Positions 8,401-17,376 of a stretch of 64,000 bases of DNA are shown here, piece by piece. Position numbers and translations under genes: made by a program. Position 1 is the first letter of the stretch. Every line of letters begins with the position of its first letter. This DNA comes from Flavobacterium seoulense (GTDB lineage Bacteria; Bacteroidota; Bacteroidia; Flavobacteriales; Flavobacteriaceae). The notes under the pieces were generated by a model. The model was given only the letters and a program-made list of their open reading frames with translations. It did not search any database and was not told the origin of the DNA. Location: contig NZ_JNCA01000001.1 of assembly GCF_000695795.1 (NCBI RefSeq), forward strand, positions 186,001-250,000, read 5' to 3'.

Positions 8401-10407
8401 ATGTTAAAAAAACTACTATTATTACCTTTCTTGCTTACTGTGATGATTAGTAATGCACAAAGCAAAAAATCAAAATCGTATGAATTAATTTCTCCTGAAG
8501 GAAAAAACAAAATTCAATTTCAATTAGTTAATAACGCTCCAAAATATGCAGTTAATCACGGAAATATTCAGCTGATTTCTCCATCTGATATGGGATTTGC
8601 TCTAAAAGGAAATGAAGATTTAAGTACTAATTTCGAAATAAAAAAAGTAGAGAATACTACTTTTGATGAAACCTGGAATCAGGTTTGGGGAGAGAAAAAA
8701 CAAATTCGAAACCATTACAACCAAATGGTGGTTCAATTACAGCAAATAAGTGGTAATAAACGAAAGTTAGAAATTCAGTTTCGTGCTTATGATGATGGAA
8801 TTGCGTTTAGATATGTGTATCCAAAACAAAAAACAAAAGACAGTATTTTTATCATGGATGAAAAAACTACTTTTAATTTAAAAGAAGATGGAAAAGCATG
8901 GTGGATTCCTGCTAATAGAGAAAACCGGGATGAATATTTATTTCAAGAAGCTGCAGTAAGTACTCTGGATACGGTACTTACACCATTAACTATCGAAAGT
9001 AAAAGCGGACTGGCATTGAGTTTTCATGAAGCCAATTTAATTGATTTTGCAAGTATGACTTTGGTTAATACTATAGGAAATCAGCTTAAATCAGATCTTG
9101 TACCTTGGGCTGATGGTGTAAAAGTAAGAGTCAAAGATTCTTTTACTTCTTCCTGGCGAACATTACAAATTGCCGAAAAACCAACCGATTTAATTACTTC
9201 GTATTTAATTTTAAATTTAAATGAACCTAACAAATTAGCCAATACAAATTATTTTAAACCTTATAAATATTTTGGAATTTGGTGGGGAATGCACATTGGA
9301 AAATACACCTTTTGGGAAAGTAATAAACAAGGTGCAACTACCGTACGTGCTAAGCAATACATTGATTTTACAGCTAAAGAAGGATTTCATCATTTGTTAA
9401 TTGAAGGCTGGAATAAAGGCTGGACACGTAAATGGTATGAGAATCATATGCACATGTTTAGTTTTACCAAGTCGGCAGATAATTTTGATTTAGAAAAAGT
9501 AGCAGAATACGCTAAAGAAAAAGGAGTTGAACTTATAGGTTATCATGAAACAGGTTCAAATCTAATTAATTATCTAAAAGAAATTGATGAAGGATTCGCA
9601 TTGTATAAAAAGTTAGGGATTCATACCGTTAAAATCGGTCATGTAGGATCAAAATTGAATATGAAAGAATGGCATTTTGGGCAATTTGGTGTGAATTATT
9701 TCAGATATGTTTTAGAAAAAGCAGCCCAATACGATTTGGCAGTATTATATCATGAATCGATAAAAGATACAGGAGAGCGTAGAACTTTTCCCAATATGGT
9801 TTCGAGAGAAGCTGCAAGAGGGCAAGAGTACAATGCGTGGAGCGAAGGAAACCCGCCTAGTCATTTAACTATTATTCCTTTTACCCGACTACTTTCGGGA
9901 CCAATGGATTTTACACCGGGAATTTTTGACGTGGAAGTAAAGCAAGGTTATGCCGATAGAAGAGTTCACGGAACAGCAGCACAACAACTGGCATTATATG
10001 TGACTATTTATTCGCCTATTCAAATGATGGCAGATCTTCCTGAGAATTATGAAGGAAAACCAGCTTTGCAATTTTTAAAAGATGTACCAACAGATTGGGA
10101 AGACACTAAAGTTTTGGATGGAAAAATAGGAGAATACATTACCACAGTTAGAAAAGACCGCAATAGTGCCGATTGGTATTTAGGAAGTATTACCAATGAA
10201 AAATCTAGAGATTTAGAAGTTTCTTTATCATTTTTGGATTCGAATGCTACTTACGAAGCTCAAATTTATGCAGATGCCGAAGGTACTGATGAAAAACACA
10301 ATCCATCAGCCATAGCTATTTCTAAGAAAACTGTAAAATCTACAGATGTATTAAAGTTACAATTGGGTGGTGCCGGAGGAACAGCCATTCGATTTAAAAA
10401 AATGTAA
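8401..10407 (+). CDS. Glycoside hydrolase family 97, SusB-like (inverting) subtype
   Basis: Exported alpha-glucosidase-type enzyme of 668 residues with signal peptide MLKKLLLLPFLLTVMISNAQ. The N-terminal beta-sandwich (about 30-290) is followed by a TIM barrel and a C-terminal beta domain. The catalytic region carries HETG (Glu383), HES (Glu452) and REAARGQEY (Glu476), then the family block PFTRLLSGPMDFTPG. Where the retaining alpha-galactosidase branch has a VKVDF-type Asp nucleophile, this protein has VKIGHVG, so the Glu-based inverting SusB mechanism is favoured. No susC/susD pair is adjacent. GH3 follows after 57 bp, probably in the same operon. TAACCTTTG at 8248-8256 is a near-consensus -7 box that would give a leader of about 140 nt. 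Confidence 0.9.
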   Translation: MLKKLLLLPFLLTVMISNAQSKKSKSYELISPEGKNKIQFQLVNNAPKYAVNHGNIQLISPSDMGFALKGNEDLSTNFEIKKVENTTFDETWNQVWGEKKQIRNHYNQMVVQLQQISGNKRKLEIQFRAYDDGIAFRYVYPKQKTKDSIFIMDEKTTFNLKEDGKAWWIPANRENRDEYLFQEAAVSTLDTVLTPLTIESKSGLALSFHEANLIDFASMTLVNTIGNQLKSDLVPWADGVKVRVKDSFTSSWRTLQIAEKPTDLITSYLILNLNEPNKLANTNYFKPYKYFGIWWGMHIGKYTFWESNKQGATTVRAKQYIDFTAKEGFHHLLIEGWNKGWTRKWYENHMHMFSFTKSADNFDLEKVAEYAKEKGVELIGYHETGSNLINYLKEIDEGFALYKKLGIHTVKIGHVGSKLNMKEWHFGQFGVNYFRYVLEKAAQYDLAVLYHESIKDTGERRTFPNMVSREAARGQEYNAWSEGNPPSHLTIIPFTRLLSGPMDFTPGIFDVEVKQGYADRRVHGTAAQQLALYVTIYSPIQMMADLPENYEGKPALQFLKDVPTDWEDTKVLDGKIGEYITTVRKDRNSADWYLGSITNEKSRDLEVSLSFLDSNATYEAQIYADAEGTDEKHNPSAIAISKKTVKSTDVLKLQLGGAGGTAIRFKKM

Positions 10408-10464
10408 TAAGTCCTTCAAAGCAGATTAGTTCTAAAAACCAACTATCAAAAATAAAAACCAATA

Positions 10465-12702
10465 ATGAAAAGTAAAATAATCACTTTTTCTATTTTTTCA
10501 ATATTACTGTTTACTGTAAATAATGTAAATTCTCAAACAGTTAATAATTTGAGCTTATTAAATGCGCGACCTGTGAAGTATTTAAATGCAGATTTTGATG
10601 CTGAAATAGAAAAACTCATCTCACAGATGACCCTTGAGGAAAAAGTAGGCATGTTGCATGGAAATAGTATGTTTGCTAATGGCGGAGTTCCTCGTTTAGG
10701 TATTCCTGAGTTAAAAATGGCAGATGGACCTTTGGGCGTTCGTGAGGAAATCTCTCGTGATAGCTGGAAACCCGCAGGATTAGACAATGATTTTGCAACC
10801 TATTATCCGGCAAGTGGTGCTTTGGCGGCTACCTGGGATACTCAATTGGCTTACTTGTTCGGGAATAGTGTAGGGCAGGAAATGCGTGCCAGAGACAAGG
10901 ATATGTTACTATCGCCGGCAATTAATATTGTTCGAACACCACTTGGGGGAAGAACTTACGAGTACATGACCGAAGATCCTTTCTTGAACAAAAAAATGGC
11001 AGTAGAATTGATTGTTGGGCTTCAAGATTACGATGTTATGGCTTGTGTTAAACATTTTGCAGCAAATAATCAGGAAACTAATCGCGATTTTGTTGACGTT
11101 CAAATTGATGAACGTACATTGAGAGAAATTTATTTACCGGCATTCGAAGCTGCTGTAAAAGAGGCTAGAGCGTATAGTATAATGGGGGCTTATAATAAAT
11201 TTAGAGGCGAATATCTTTGTGAGAACGATCATATGCTTAATACGGTTTTACGTGACGAATGGGGTTTTAAAGGAGTTGTGGTTTCTGATTGGGCTGCGGT
11301 TCATTCGACAGTAAAGTCATTAGAAAATGGTTTAGATATCGAAATGGGAACTAAAAAAACTTTTAGTGAATATTTTCTAGCAGATAAGTTAATTGCTGCG
11401 GCTAAAGCAGGAGAAGTTTCGGAGAAGGAAATAGATAAACATGTAAGACGGATTTTACATGTTTTGTTTCAGATAAAAGCTATGGGAACAGGAGTTAAAG
11501 ATCGTCTAAAGGGAAGTCTTGCTACAGAAGTACATTATCAGGATGCTTATAAAATTGCATCTGAAGCTGTAGTATTGTTAAAAAATAATAAGAATGCTTT
11601 GCCTTTAAAACTAAAAGGAATACAATCTATTGCTGTAATTGGAAATAATGCAACAAAGAAAAATGCTCTTGGGGGATTTGGCGCTGGAGTAAAAACCAAA
11701 AGAGAAATTACACCTTTAGAGGGATTAAAAAATAGATTACCAGCATCAATAAAAATTAATTATGCTGAGGGTTATTTAGAACGTTATGAGAAAAAAAATA
11801 AAGGGAATTTAGGAAATATTACTGCAAGAGGTCCGGTAACTATTGATCAACTGGATCCTGCTAAATTAGAAGAGGCTTTAGAAGCTGTTAGAAATTCTGA
11901 TGTTGCAATTGTTTTTGCCGGATCAAACCGTGATTATGAAACCGAAGCTTCAGATCGTAAAGATTTGAAATTACCTTTTGGTCAGGAAGAATTAATCAAA
12001 AAAGTACTGGAAATAAATCCTAATACAATTGTTGTTATGATTGCTGGTGCTCCTTTTGAAATGCAAGAAATCAATAAGAAAACAAATGCTTTGGTTTGGA
12101 GTTGGTTTAATGGTTCTGAAGGAGGAAATGCCTTGGCAGATGTGTTGTTAGGAAAAGTAAATCCGTCAGGAAAGTTGCCTTGGACAATGCCTGAAAAATT
12201 GATGGACTCTCCGGCTCATGCTACAAATAGTTTTCCGGGAGACAAAACTGTTAGTTATGATGAAGGTATTTTAGTAGGATACCGATGGTTTGATACCAAA
12301 AATACTTCGCCAATGTATCCTTTTGGTTATGGATTGTCTTATACTAATTTCGAATTCAAAAATGCTTCTTCTGATTATGTTACATATGGAATTAATGATA
12401 TAATGAAGATTATTGTTGATGTAAAAAATACAGGAAAACTAGATGGAAAAGAAGTAGTACAATTGTATTCTTCCAAAACAGATTCTAAAATTAATCGTGC
12501 GGCACAAGAATTAAAAGGATTTAAGAAGGTTTTGGTAAAAGCTGGAGAAACTCAAAAAGTAATTATAGATGTTCCTGTTAAAGAATTAGCTTATTATGAT
12601 GTTACTAATAAAAAATGGACTGTTGAGCCTGGGAAATATACTTTGAAAATAGGGAATTCTTCCAGAGATATAAAAAAGGAAGTAATGCTAACTATAAGAT
12701 AG
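10465..12702 (+). CDS. Glycoside hydrolase family 3, beta-glucosidase-like
   Basis: Exported enzyme of 745 residues; signal peptide MKSKIITFSIFSILLFTVNN, cleavage near NSQ. Domain order is the (beta/alpha)8 barrel (about 45-330) with nucleophile Asp275 in VVSDWAAVH, the alpha/beta sandwich (about 365-600) with the likely acid/base Glu in YETEASDR (Glu494), and a C-terminal fibronectin-III-like domain (about 650-735). This is the standard BglX-type arrangement without a PA14 insert. It releases terminal beta-linked sugars, probably in the periplasm. It follows GH97 and faces a convergent AraC gene across a shared terminator. Exact substrate cannot be told from sequence. Confidence 0.92.
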   Translation: MKSKIITFSIFSILLFTVNNVNSQTVNNLSLLNARPVKYLNADFDAEIEKLISQMTLEEKVGMLHGNSMFANGGVPRLGIPELKMADGPLGVREEISRDSWKPAGLDNDFATYYPASGALAATWDTQLAYLFGNSVGQEMRARDKDMLLSPAINIVRTPLGGRTYEYMTEDPFLNKKMAVELIVGLQDYDVMACVKHFAANNQETNRDFVDVQIDERTLREIYLPAFEAAVKEARAYSIMGAYNKFRGEYLCENDHMLNTVLRDEWGFKGVVVSDWAAVHSTVKSLENGLDIEMGTKKTFSEYFLADKLIAAAKAGEVSEKEIDKHVRRILHVLFQIKAMGTGVKDRLKGSLATEVHYQDAYKIASEAVVLLKNNKNALPLKLKGIQSIAVIGNNATKKNALGGFGAGVKTKREITPLEGLKNRLPASIKINYAEGYLERYEKKNKGNLGNITARGPVTIDQLDPAKLEEALEAVRNSDVAIVFAGSNRDYETEASDRKDLKLPFGQEELIKKVLEINPNTIVVMIAGAPFEMQEINKKTNALVWSWFNGSEGGNALADVLLGKVNPSGKLPWTMPEKLMDSPAHATNSFPGDKTVSYDEGILVGYRWFDTKNTSPMYPFGYGLSYTNFEFKNASSDYVTYGINDIMKIIVDVKNTGKLDGKEVVQLYSSKTDSKINRAAQELKGFKKVLVKAGETQKVIIDVPVKELAYYDVTNKKWTVEPGKYTLKIGNSSRDIKKEVMLTIR

Positions 12703-12720
12703 TAATCTGATATAATGATT

Positions 12721-12760
12721 AAAAGTGCTGTATTCTTTTTTTAAGGATACAGAACTTTTT
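12721..12760. terminator. Bidirectional terminator between GH3 and AraC genes
   Basis: Imperfect hairpin: AAAAGT (12721-12726) and CTGTAT (12728-12733) pair with ATACAG (12747-12752) and ACTTTT (12754-12759), leaving a single-base bulge or mismatch on each arm. It is T-rich on both strands and lies between convergent stops at 12702 and 12764. Confidence 0.75.
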
Positions 12761-12763
12761 AAT

Positions 12764-13633
12764 TTACTCTAAAAACGATTTCAGTTCATAACGATACTCA
12801 GATGCATTTTTTCCTGTAAACTCTTTGAATGTTTTATTGAAATGACTGAAATTGTTAAAACCACTTTCGAAAGCTATGGCCGATATACTGATGGGCTTTT
12901 CAGCTAATAATTTACAGGCATGTACTAATCTATAATCGTTTACAAACTTAGTAAATGTTTTATGGGTTATTTTTTTAAAATATCGGCAAAACGAAGGTAC
13001 GGTCATGCTTACTTTTTCTGCAATTTCTTCTAAACGGATGGGTTCTTTGAAATGGTCTTTTACATAATTAAAAATAGAATTGATTCTTTCATTATCCTGA
13101 ACATGCATTTCCATTCTAAAACCTTCGGCGTTTAAGACTGTTGCATCTTCGGTAGCTAATTCTAATTCGTTAAAAATTTCGATAATACTTAATAGCCTTT
13201 CAAATGGTGTTTTGTCTTCCATTTTGGCTATTTTTTTACCAATTTTTCTTTTGGTTTTGCCACCAAAGGTAATTCCGGATTTTGCCTGTTGGAGTAAGTC
13301 TTTTATGTTTCGCATTTCCGGGATTTCAAAGAAATGTTCTCCCAAAAAATCAGGTTTCATCTGGATTACAATTTCATTTTTATTACCGGTAGTCTCATCG
13401 GTAAAACCGCAATGAGGTAAATTGCTTCCTATTAAAGTCAAATCGCCATTCGTATAATAAGAAATATGGCTTCCTACCTGGCGTTTACCTGCCCCGCCAT
13501 TTACATAAATCAATTCGATTTCGGGATGATAATGCCAAAAATGGGAGTTGTAGTTAATGTCGTATTTGGTTAAAGTAAAGGAACTCCCAAAAGAGGGTTC
13601 GATAATTTTAAGTGTTGGTAGGTTGGATTTCAT
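12764..13633 (-). CDS. AraC-family transcriptional regulator
   Basis: 289 residues. The N-terminal cupin-type sensor (about 20-100; HYHPEIELIYVNGG, then LIGSNLPHCGF) is the sugar-binding AraC fold. The C-terminal half has two helix-turn-helix units: IRLEEIAEKVSMTVPSFCRY, then ISISAIAFESGFNNFSHFN, ending FTGKNASEYR, the AraC signature. It converges on the GH97-GH3 operon, so it may control sugar use there, but this is inference from position. The upstream gap of 387 bp holds no recognisable full promoter for it; CAAATTTA at 13739-13746 is a possible minus-strand -7 box. Confidence 0.9.
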   Translation of the reverse strand: MKSNLPTLKIIEPSFGSSFTLTKYDINYNSHFWHYHPEIELIYVNGGAGKRQVGSHISYYTNGDLTLIGSNLPHCGFTDETTGNKNEIVIQMKPDFLGEHFFEIPEMRNIKDLLQQAKSGITFGGKTKRKIGKKIAKMEDKTPFERLLSIIEIFNELELATEDATVLNAEGFRMEMHVQDNERINSIFNYVKDHFKEPIRLEEIAEKVSMTVPSFCRYFKKITHKTFTKFVNDYRLVHACKLLAEKPISISAIAFESGFNNFSHFNKTFKEFTGKNASEYRYELKSFLE

Positions 13634-13765
13634 TTATTTTGGTTTTAAGTTGGTTAATACTAAGATAATGAAAATATGTGTAATATTAACTAAATATATA
13701 GCTAATGTTTTGATAAGCGGTAAGATAGCATATAGAATCAAATTTACTATTTGTAATTGTTTCTA

Positions 13766-13793
13766 TTTGTGATTTTTTTGGAGGGTAAATTTG
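13766..13793 (+). promoter_or_regulatory. Plus-strand promoter without an assigned gene
   Basis: TTG (13767-13769) and TAAATTTG (13786-13793), spacer 16, one base short of the usual 17-23. It points into a 190-bp region with no recognised gene that ends in a strong terminator. A 12-bp palindrome begins two bases after the -7 box. Confidence 0.4.
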
Positions 13794-13795
13794 TA

Positions 13796-13807
13796 ATCAA
13801 TATTGAT
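13796..13807. promoter_or_regulatory. Palindrome copy 1, candidate operator
   Basis: ATCAATATTGAT, a perfect 12-bp palindrome at the expected transcription start of the promoter at 13766-13793. An identical copy lies at 13890-13901. Confidence 0.4.
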
Positions 13808-13863
13808 GAAATAATGAAAACAGATAAGTAGTAGTGAAGTTTGATAAAAGAAAATTCGTGAGG

Positions 13864-13956
13864 ATGAAAAATATTTTTCAATTATTTAAATCAATATTGA
13901 TTTTTGGCACGAATTATGATATTAACTCTGTGGTTAGAAATTTTGCTATTTGTTAG
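13864..13956 (+). CDS. Possible 30-residue peptide
   Basis: ATG at 13864 to TAG at 13954, coding for MKNIFQLFKSILIFGTNYDI and ten further residues. Part is hydrophobic. It is the only reading frame of any length between the promoter at 13766 and the terminator at 13982. There is no recognised family and no good ribosome-binding site; the second palindrome lies inside it. The transcript may equally be non-coding. Confidence 0.15.
   Translation: MKNIFQLFKSILIFGTNYDINSVVRNFAIC
13890..13901. promoter_or_regulatory. Palindrome copy 2, candidate operator
   Basis: Second exact copy of ATCAATATTGAT, 94 bp after the first (start to start). The preceding base A is shared too, giving 13 identical bases. 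Confidence 0.35.
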
Positions 13957-13981
13957 TAATTAATTAGTTTGTGTAGTTAAT

Positions 13982-14016
13982 AAAAAAAGCTTCAGGTGGT
14001 TCTGAAGCTTTTTTTT
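13982..14016. terminator. Strong bidirectional terminator
   Basis: Stem AAAAAAAGCTTCAG (13982-13995) with CTGAAGCTTTTTTT (14002-14015), 6-base loop, T run on both strands. It lies 4 bp after the oxidoreductase stop (minus) and also ends any plus-strand transcript from 13.8 kb. Confidence 0.9.
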
Positions 14017-14020
14017 GTTT

Positions 14021-15013
14021 TTATATCACACCCATAATTCGATCCATGACCCAACTGGTATGAGTTGCTGTTTTTCCGTCTGAAGGATGATTTCCAGTAC
14101 CGAATAGTTGCTCTTTCATTTCACCAACATGGTTTAACTGTACATTTTCCGGATGTTCAATTGTTAAGCTAATTGGCCCATTTTCGTTGACAAGTTCTAT
14201 TGGATTTTCATCAAAAATAGAAAATTGAATAGTTCCCTGGCTTCCGTAAATGATTACTTTGTCTTCACGGTTAGCAGTACCAAAATTCCAACTTCCTGTT
14301 CCTGTAATTCCGTTTTCGTGAATCCAGCAGGCTACAAGCGCATCCTTAGCTGAATATAAGTTTTGCTGATTATTACTAATTCCTGATACTTCTTTGATGT
14401 CTCCTAATAGATAATTGAACAAATCTAATCCATGACTGGCTAAATCATCAAAATAGCCTCCTTTAGCCACTTTAGCATCGGTACGCCAATTGTACAAGCC
14501 TGATAAATCCTGTTGAGAAGCAGGTTTACTTAAATGCCAGTTGATATGGCGGATTTCTCCAATGCTATTGGCTTCAAGCCATTTTTTAACTTGTTTGAAT
14601 CTTGGTAAAGAACGTCTATAGTATGCGGTGAAAAGTGGAATGTTTCTACTTTCAAAAGCTTCATAAATAGCTTTACTGTCTTCATAACTTGGAGCCAATG
14701 GTTTTTCGATACAACATATCTTACCAGCTTCAGCAACTTTTAATCCGTATAGTTTATGAGAATCGGGTGGAGTAGCTATATAAACGGCATCAACATCAGG
14801 ATCATTAATTAAGGCATCAGCATCGGAGTAGAATTTTTGTATTCCATGTCTCTTAGCATAATCTGCTGCTTTTTCGGCATCTCTTCGCATCACAGCGACA
14901 ATTTCAAATCCTGTGGTTTTTTGATAAGCAGGACCGCTTTTCTTTTCGGTTACATCGCCACAACCTATAATTCCCCAACGAATAATTTTATTTTCTTTAT
15001 CTAAAGCACTCAT
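14021..15013 (-). CDS. Gfo/Idh/MocA-family NAD(P)-dependent oxidoreductase
   Basis: 330 residues. The N-terminal Rossmann fold has GIIGCGD (residues 14-20), and the family motif EKP occurs at Glu103-Pro105 (CIEKPLA), whose Lys is part of the active site. The C-terminal alpha/beta domain includes HWHLSKPASQQ and DDLASHGLDLFNYLLGD, with the His expected near the substrate. It probably oxidises or reduces a sugar or sugar-like polyol; the substrate cannot be predicted. It follows the DsbA-like gene by 11 bp, so they are one operon. Confidence 0.85.
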   Translation of the reverse strand: MSALDKENKIIRWGIIGCGDVTEKKSGPAYQKTTGFEIVAVMRRDAEKAADYAKRHGIQKFYSDADALINDPDVDAVYIATPPDSHKLYGLKVAEAGKICCIEKPLAPSYEDSKAIYEAFESRNIPLFTAYYRRSLPRFKQVKKWLEANSIGEIRHINWHLSKPASQQDLSGLYNWRTDAKVAKGGYFDDLASHGLDLFNYLLGDIKEVSGISNNQQNLYSAKDALVACWIHENGITGTGSWNFGTANREDKVIIYGSQGTIQFSIFDENPIELVNENGPISLTIEHPENVQLNHVGEMKEQLFGTGNHPSDGKTATHTSWVMDRIMGVI

Positions 15014-15024
15014 TATTATTTGAA

Positions 15025-15741
15025 TTAATTACAACCATCAATACCACAGCTATCTTCTGAAGTAGCGTTCAAGATAGTAATTTTAGATTCGAATTGTCCT
15101 TCTTCCCAAACTTTTTCTAAGGTTTTTGTAAATGTCTCTACATGTTGCGCTCCCGAAATAGCATATTTATTATCGAAAACAAAAAACGGCACACCCTGAA
15201 CACCTATTTTTTGAGCCATTAAAATGTCTTCTTCTACTTCTTTTGTAAAAGCATTAGAGTTCAACACTTCTTCTACTTTATTAGCATCAAGACCAAGCTC
15301 AGTTCCTAATCGTTGTAAGGTAGCTTTATCATTTACATCTTCTCCGTCTGTAAAATAAGCTTTAAAAAGTAATTCTTTCAGTTCTGATCCAAGCTGATTT
15401 TGCTTTGCCAAATGCAATAAACGATGTGCATTTAGTGAATTAGCCATAATCGATTTTTCAAAATGAAATTCTAATCCTGAATTAGCGGCATTTTGAGTCA
15501 TGTTTTCTAACATTTCAATCGCCCAGTCTTTATCTTTTCTATATTTTTCGGCAAGATGATCGACTAAATTATCATCTTCTGAAGCAATGAAATTAGGATC
15601 TAACTGGAAGCTTTTCCATTCAATTTCGATAGCATCCTGATGACCAAATTGCGTGATGGCATCTTCTAATCTTCTTTTTCCGATATAACAAAACGGACAC
15701 ATAATGTCCGACCAAATTTGTATTTTAAGTTTATTTTCCAT
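15025..15741 (-). CDS. DsbA-family (FrnE-like) thiol oxidoreductase
   Basis: 238 residues with a thioredoxin fold interrupted by a helical insert. The active site is CPFC (Cys15, Cys18) in the motif SDIMCPFCYIGKRRL, typical of cytoplasmic FrnE/2-hydroxychromene-isomerase-like proteins. The cis-Pro loop is GVQGVPFFVFD. There is no signal peptide, so it acts in the cytoplasm. The extra C-terminal pair in SEDSCGIDGCN is as seen in FrnE proteins. It is the first gene of a two-gene operon with the oxidoreductase. Confidence 0.88.
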   Translation of the reverse strand: MENKLKIQIWSDIMCPFCYIGKRRLEDAITQFGHQDAIEIEWKSFQLDPNFIASEDDNLVDHLAEKYRKDKDWAIEMLENMTQNAANSGLEFHFEKSIMANSLNAHRLLHLAKQNQLGSELKELLFKAYFTDGEDVNDKATLQRLGTELGLDANKVEEVLNSNAFTKEVEEDILMAQKIGVQGVPFFVFDNKYAISGAQHVETFTKTLEKVWEEGQFESKITILNATSEDSCGIDGCN

Positions 15742-15860
15742 CTTTATTTTTTTAAAGAGTGATTATGTTTGTATATACAAATGTAATTATAAATCAGTAA
15801 AATTATTCTACTCTTATGTTTTTATTAAGAAAGAATGAGTTGGCAATAAGTGGATTAAAA

Positions 15861-15893
15861 CAAAAAACCATCAGGATTTCTCTTGATGGTTTT
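15861..15893 (-). terminator. Terminator of the nuo operon
   Basis: AAAACCATCA pairs with TGATGGTTTT across a loop of about 10 bases; on the minus strand a T run follows. It lies about 23 bp after the nuoN stop at 15916. Confidence 0.85.
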
Positions 15894-15915
15894 CGTATAA
15901 TGTGTGTAAAGTTTG

Positions 15916-17286
15916 TTATAAAAGATCTAATACAAAGGATGGGAAAATACCTAAAGCAATATTTAAAACAATTGCAATTACAGCAACAGCATAATAAACT
16001 GCTGGAGTTGGAATTTTAGCTTCATTAGGCTCTTTAGTATACATTGCAAGGATTAATTTGAAATAGTAACCCACACTTATAATCGAATTGATTACTGCAA
16101 TTACAACTAATACAACAAATTCAGATTCGATAGTTTGAGAGAATAAAAACAATTTAGCAAAGAAACCTCCAAAAATTGGAATTCCCGCCATAGACAATAA
16201 CGAAGCAGTTAAGATAGCCGCCATTAAAGGATTGTTTTTTCCTAAACCGTGAAAATTAGTAATGTCTTCATTTTCTCTGGTTTTGCAAACATATAGTATT
16301 ACTGCAAAAGCTGCGATTCCGGCTAAGGCATAAGCCGATGTATAATACAATAATGTTCCGGAAGATTTTGCTGTACTTAACAACGTCATCAACATAAAAC
16401 CGGCATGAGAAATACCGGAAAAAGCCAGCATACGTTTTACGTTGATTTGGCGTAAAGCCATAATATTTCCAACAGTCATTGAGGCAATAGATACAATCAC
16501 GATGATCAATTGAAATGCAGGAGAAATATCGGCATTCATGGTTTTAACTAACTTGTATAAAGTCGCGATAGCAACAACTTTAGCCAGAGTACTCATAACT
16601 GCAGTTGTTAAAGCAGGCGAACCTTCGTATACGTCTGGTGCCCAAAAGTGGAAAGGTACAGCGGCAATTTTGAATAACATTCCAATAAAAAGCAGCACAA
16701 TACCAATAGGAAACCAAACAGGTAATTCGGCTGAACGAGATAATTCGCTAATTTCAACAATGTCAAAACTTCCCATTGCTCCGTAAATTAAGCAAATTCC
16801 AAATAAGATAATTCCAGAGGCAAAAGAACCCATCAGGAAATATTTTAATCCGGCTTCGTTGCTTTTAATGCTCAAACGGTTGCTTGACGCCAAAACGTAT
16901 AATGCAATAGATAATACTTCGATTCCTAAAAAGAACATCGCTAAGTTTCCAAAAGAAACCATCGCTACAGCTCCGGCTAATAAAAATATTTTTATGGCAA
17001 TAAAATCGGAGATTTTTGTTGAATGATTTTCGTAGAATTTATTTCCTAAACTCACTAAGAAAATCGTTAATATGATAAACAAGCCTGAAAATGCTGAAGA
17101 AAATTTACTCACAACAATCATATTGTTGTAATGATAAGTAGGAGCAGCATTGTATTCAGAAATATCTAATCCAAGTACGGCTAACAAACCAATAACAACT
17201 ATTGGAATGATGGCTTTTCTAGCATCAAAAATTTCAAATAAAAGGCATAAAATACCTAATCCTATTATTGCTATTAATGTATTCAT
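15916..17286 (-). CDS. nuoN: NADH-quinone oxidoreductase subunit N
   Basis: Antiporter-like proton-pumping subunit of complex I in the inner membrane. It has 456 residues and about 14 hydrophobic helices. The family block PFHFWAPDVYEGSP is present, with Lys residues in the broken helices (FAKLFLF, LAKVVAIATLYKLV). It is the last gene of the operon. The 90-bp gap after nuoM contains no gene. Confidence 0.95.
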   Translation of the reverse strand: MNTLIAIIGLGILCLLFEIFDARKAIIPIVVIGLLAVLGLDISEYNAAPTYHYNNMIVVSKFSSAFSGLFIILTIFLVSLGNKFYENHSTKISDFIAIKIFLLAGAVAMVSFGNLAMFFLGIEVLSIALYVLASSNRLSIKSNEAGLKYFLMGSFASGIILFGICLIYGAMGSFDIVEISELSRSAELPVWFPIGIVLLFIGMLFKIAAVPFHFWAPDVYEGSPALTTAVMSTLAKVVAIATLYKLVKTMNADISPAFQLIIVIVSIASMTVGNIMALRQINVKRMLAFSGISHAGFMLMTLLSTAKSSGTLLYYTSAYALAGIAAFAVILYVCKTRENEDITNFHGLGKNNPLMAAILTASLLSMAGIPIFGGFFAKLFLFSQTIESEFVVLVVIAVINSIISVGYYFKLILAMYTKEPNEAKIPTPAVYYAVAVIAIVLNIALGIFPSFVLDLL

Positions 17287-17376
17287 ATTTTATTTTGTGA
17301 TTCAGGATTCAGTGATTTCGAATTTTTTAGATGCTAAAAACACTTAAATCTATAAGTTGAATTTAATTTTATACTA

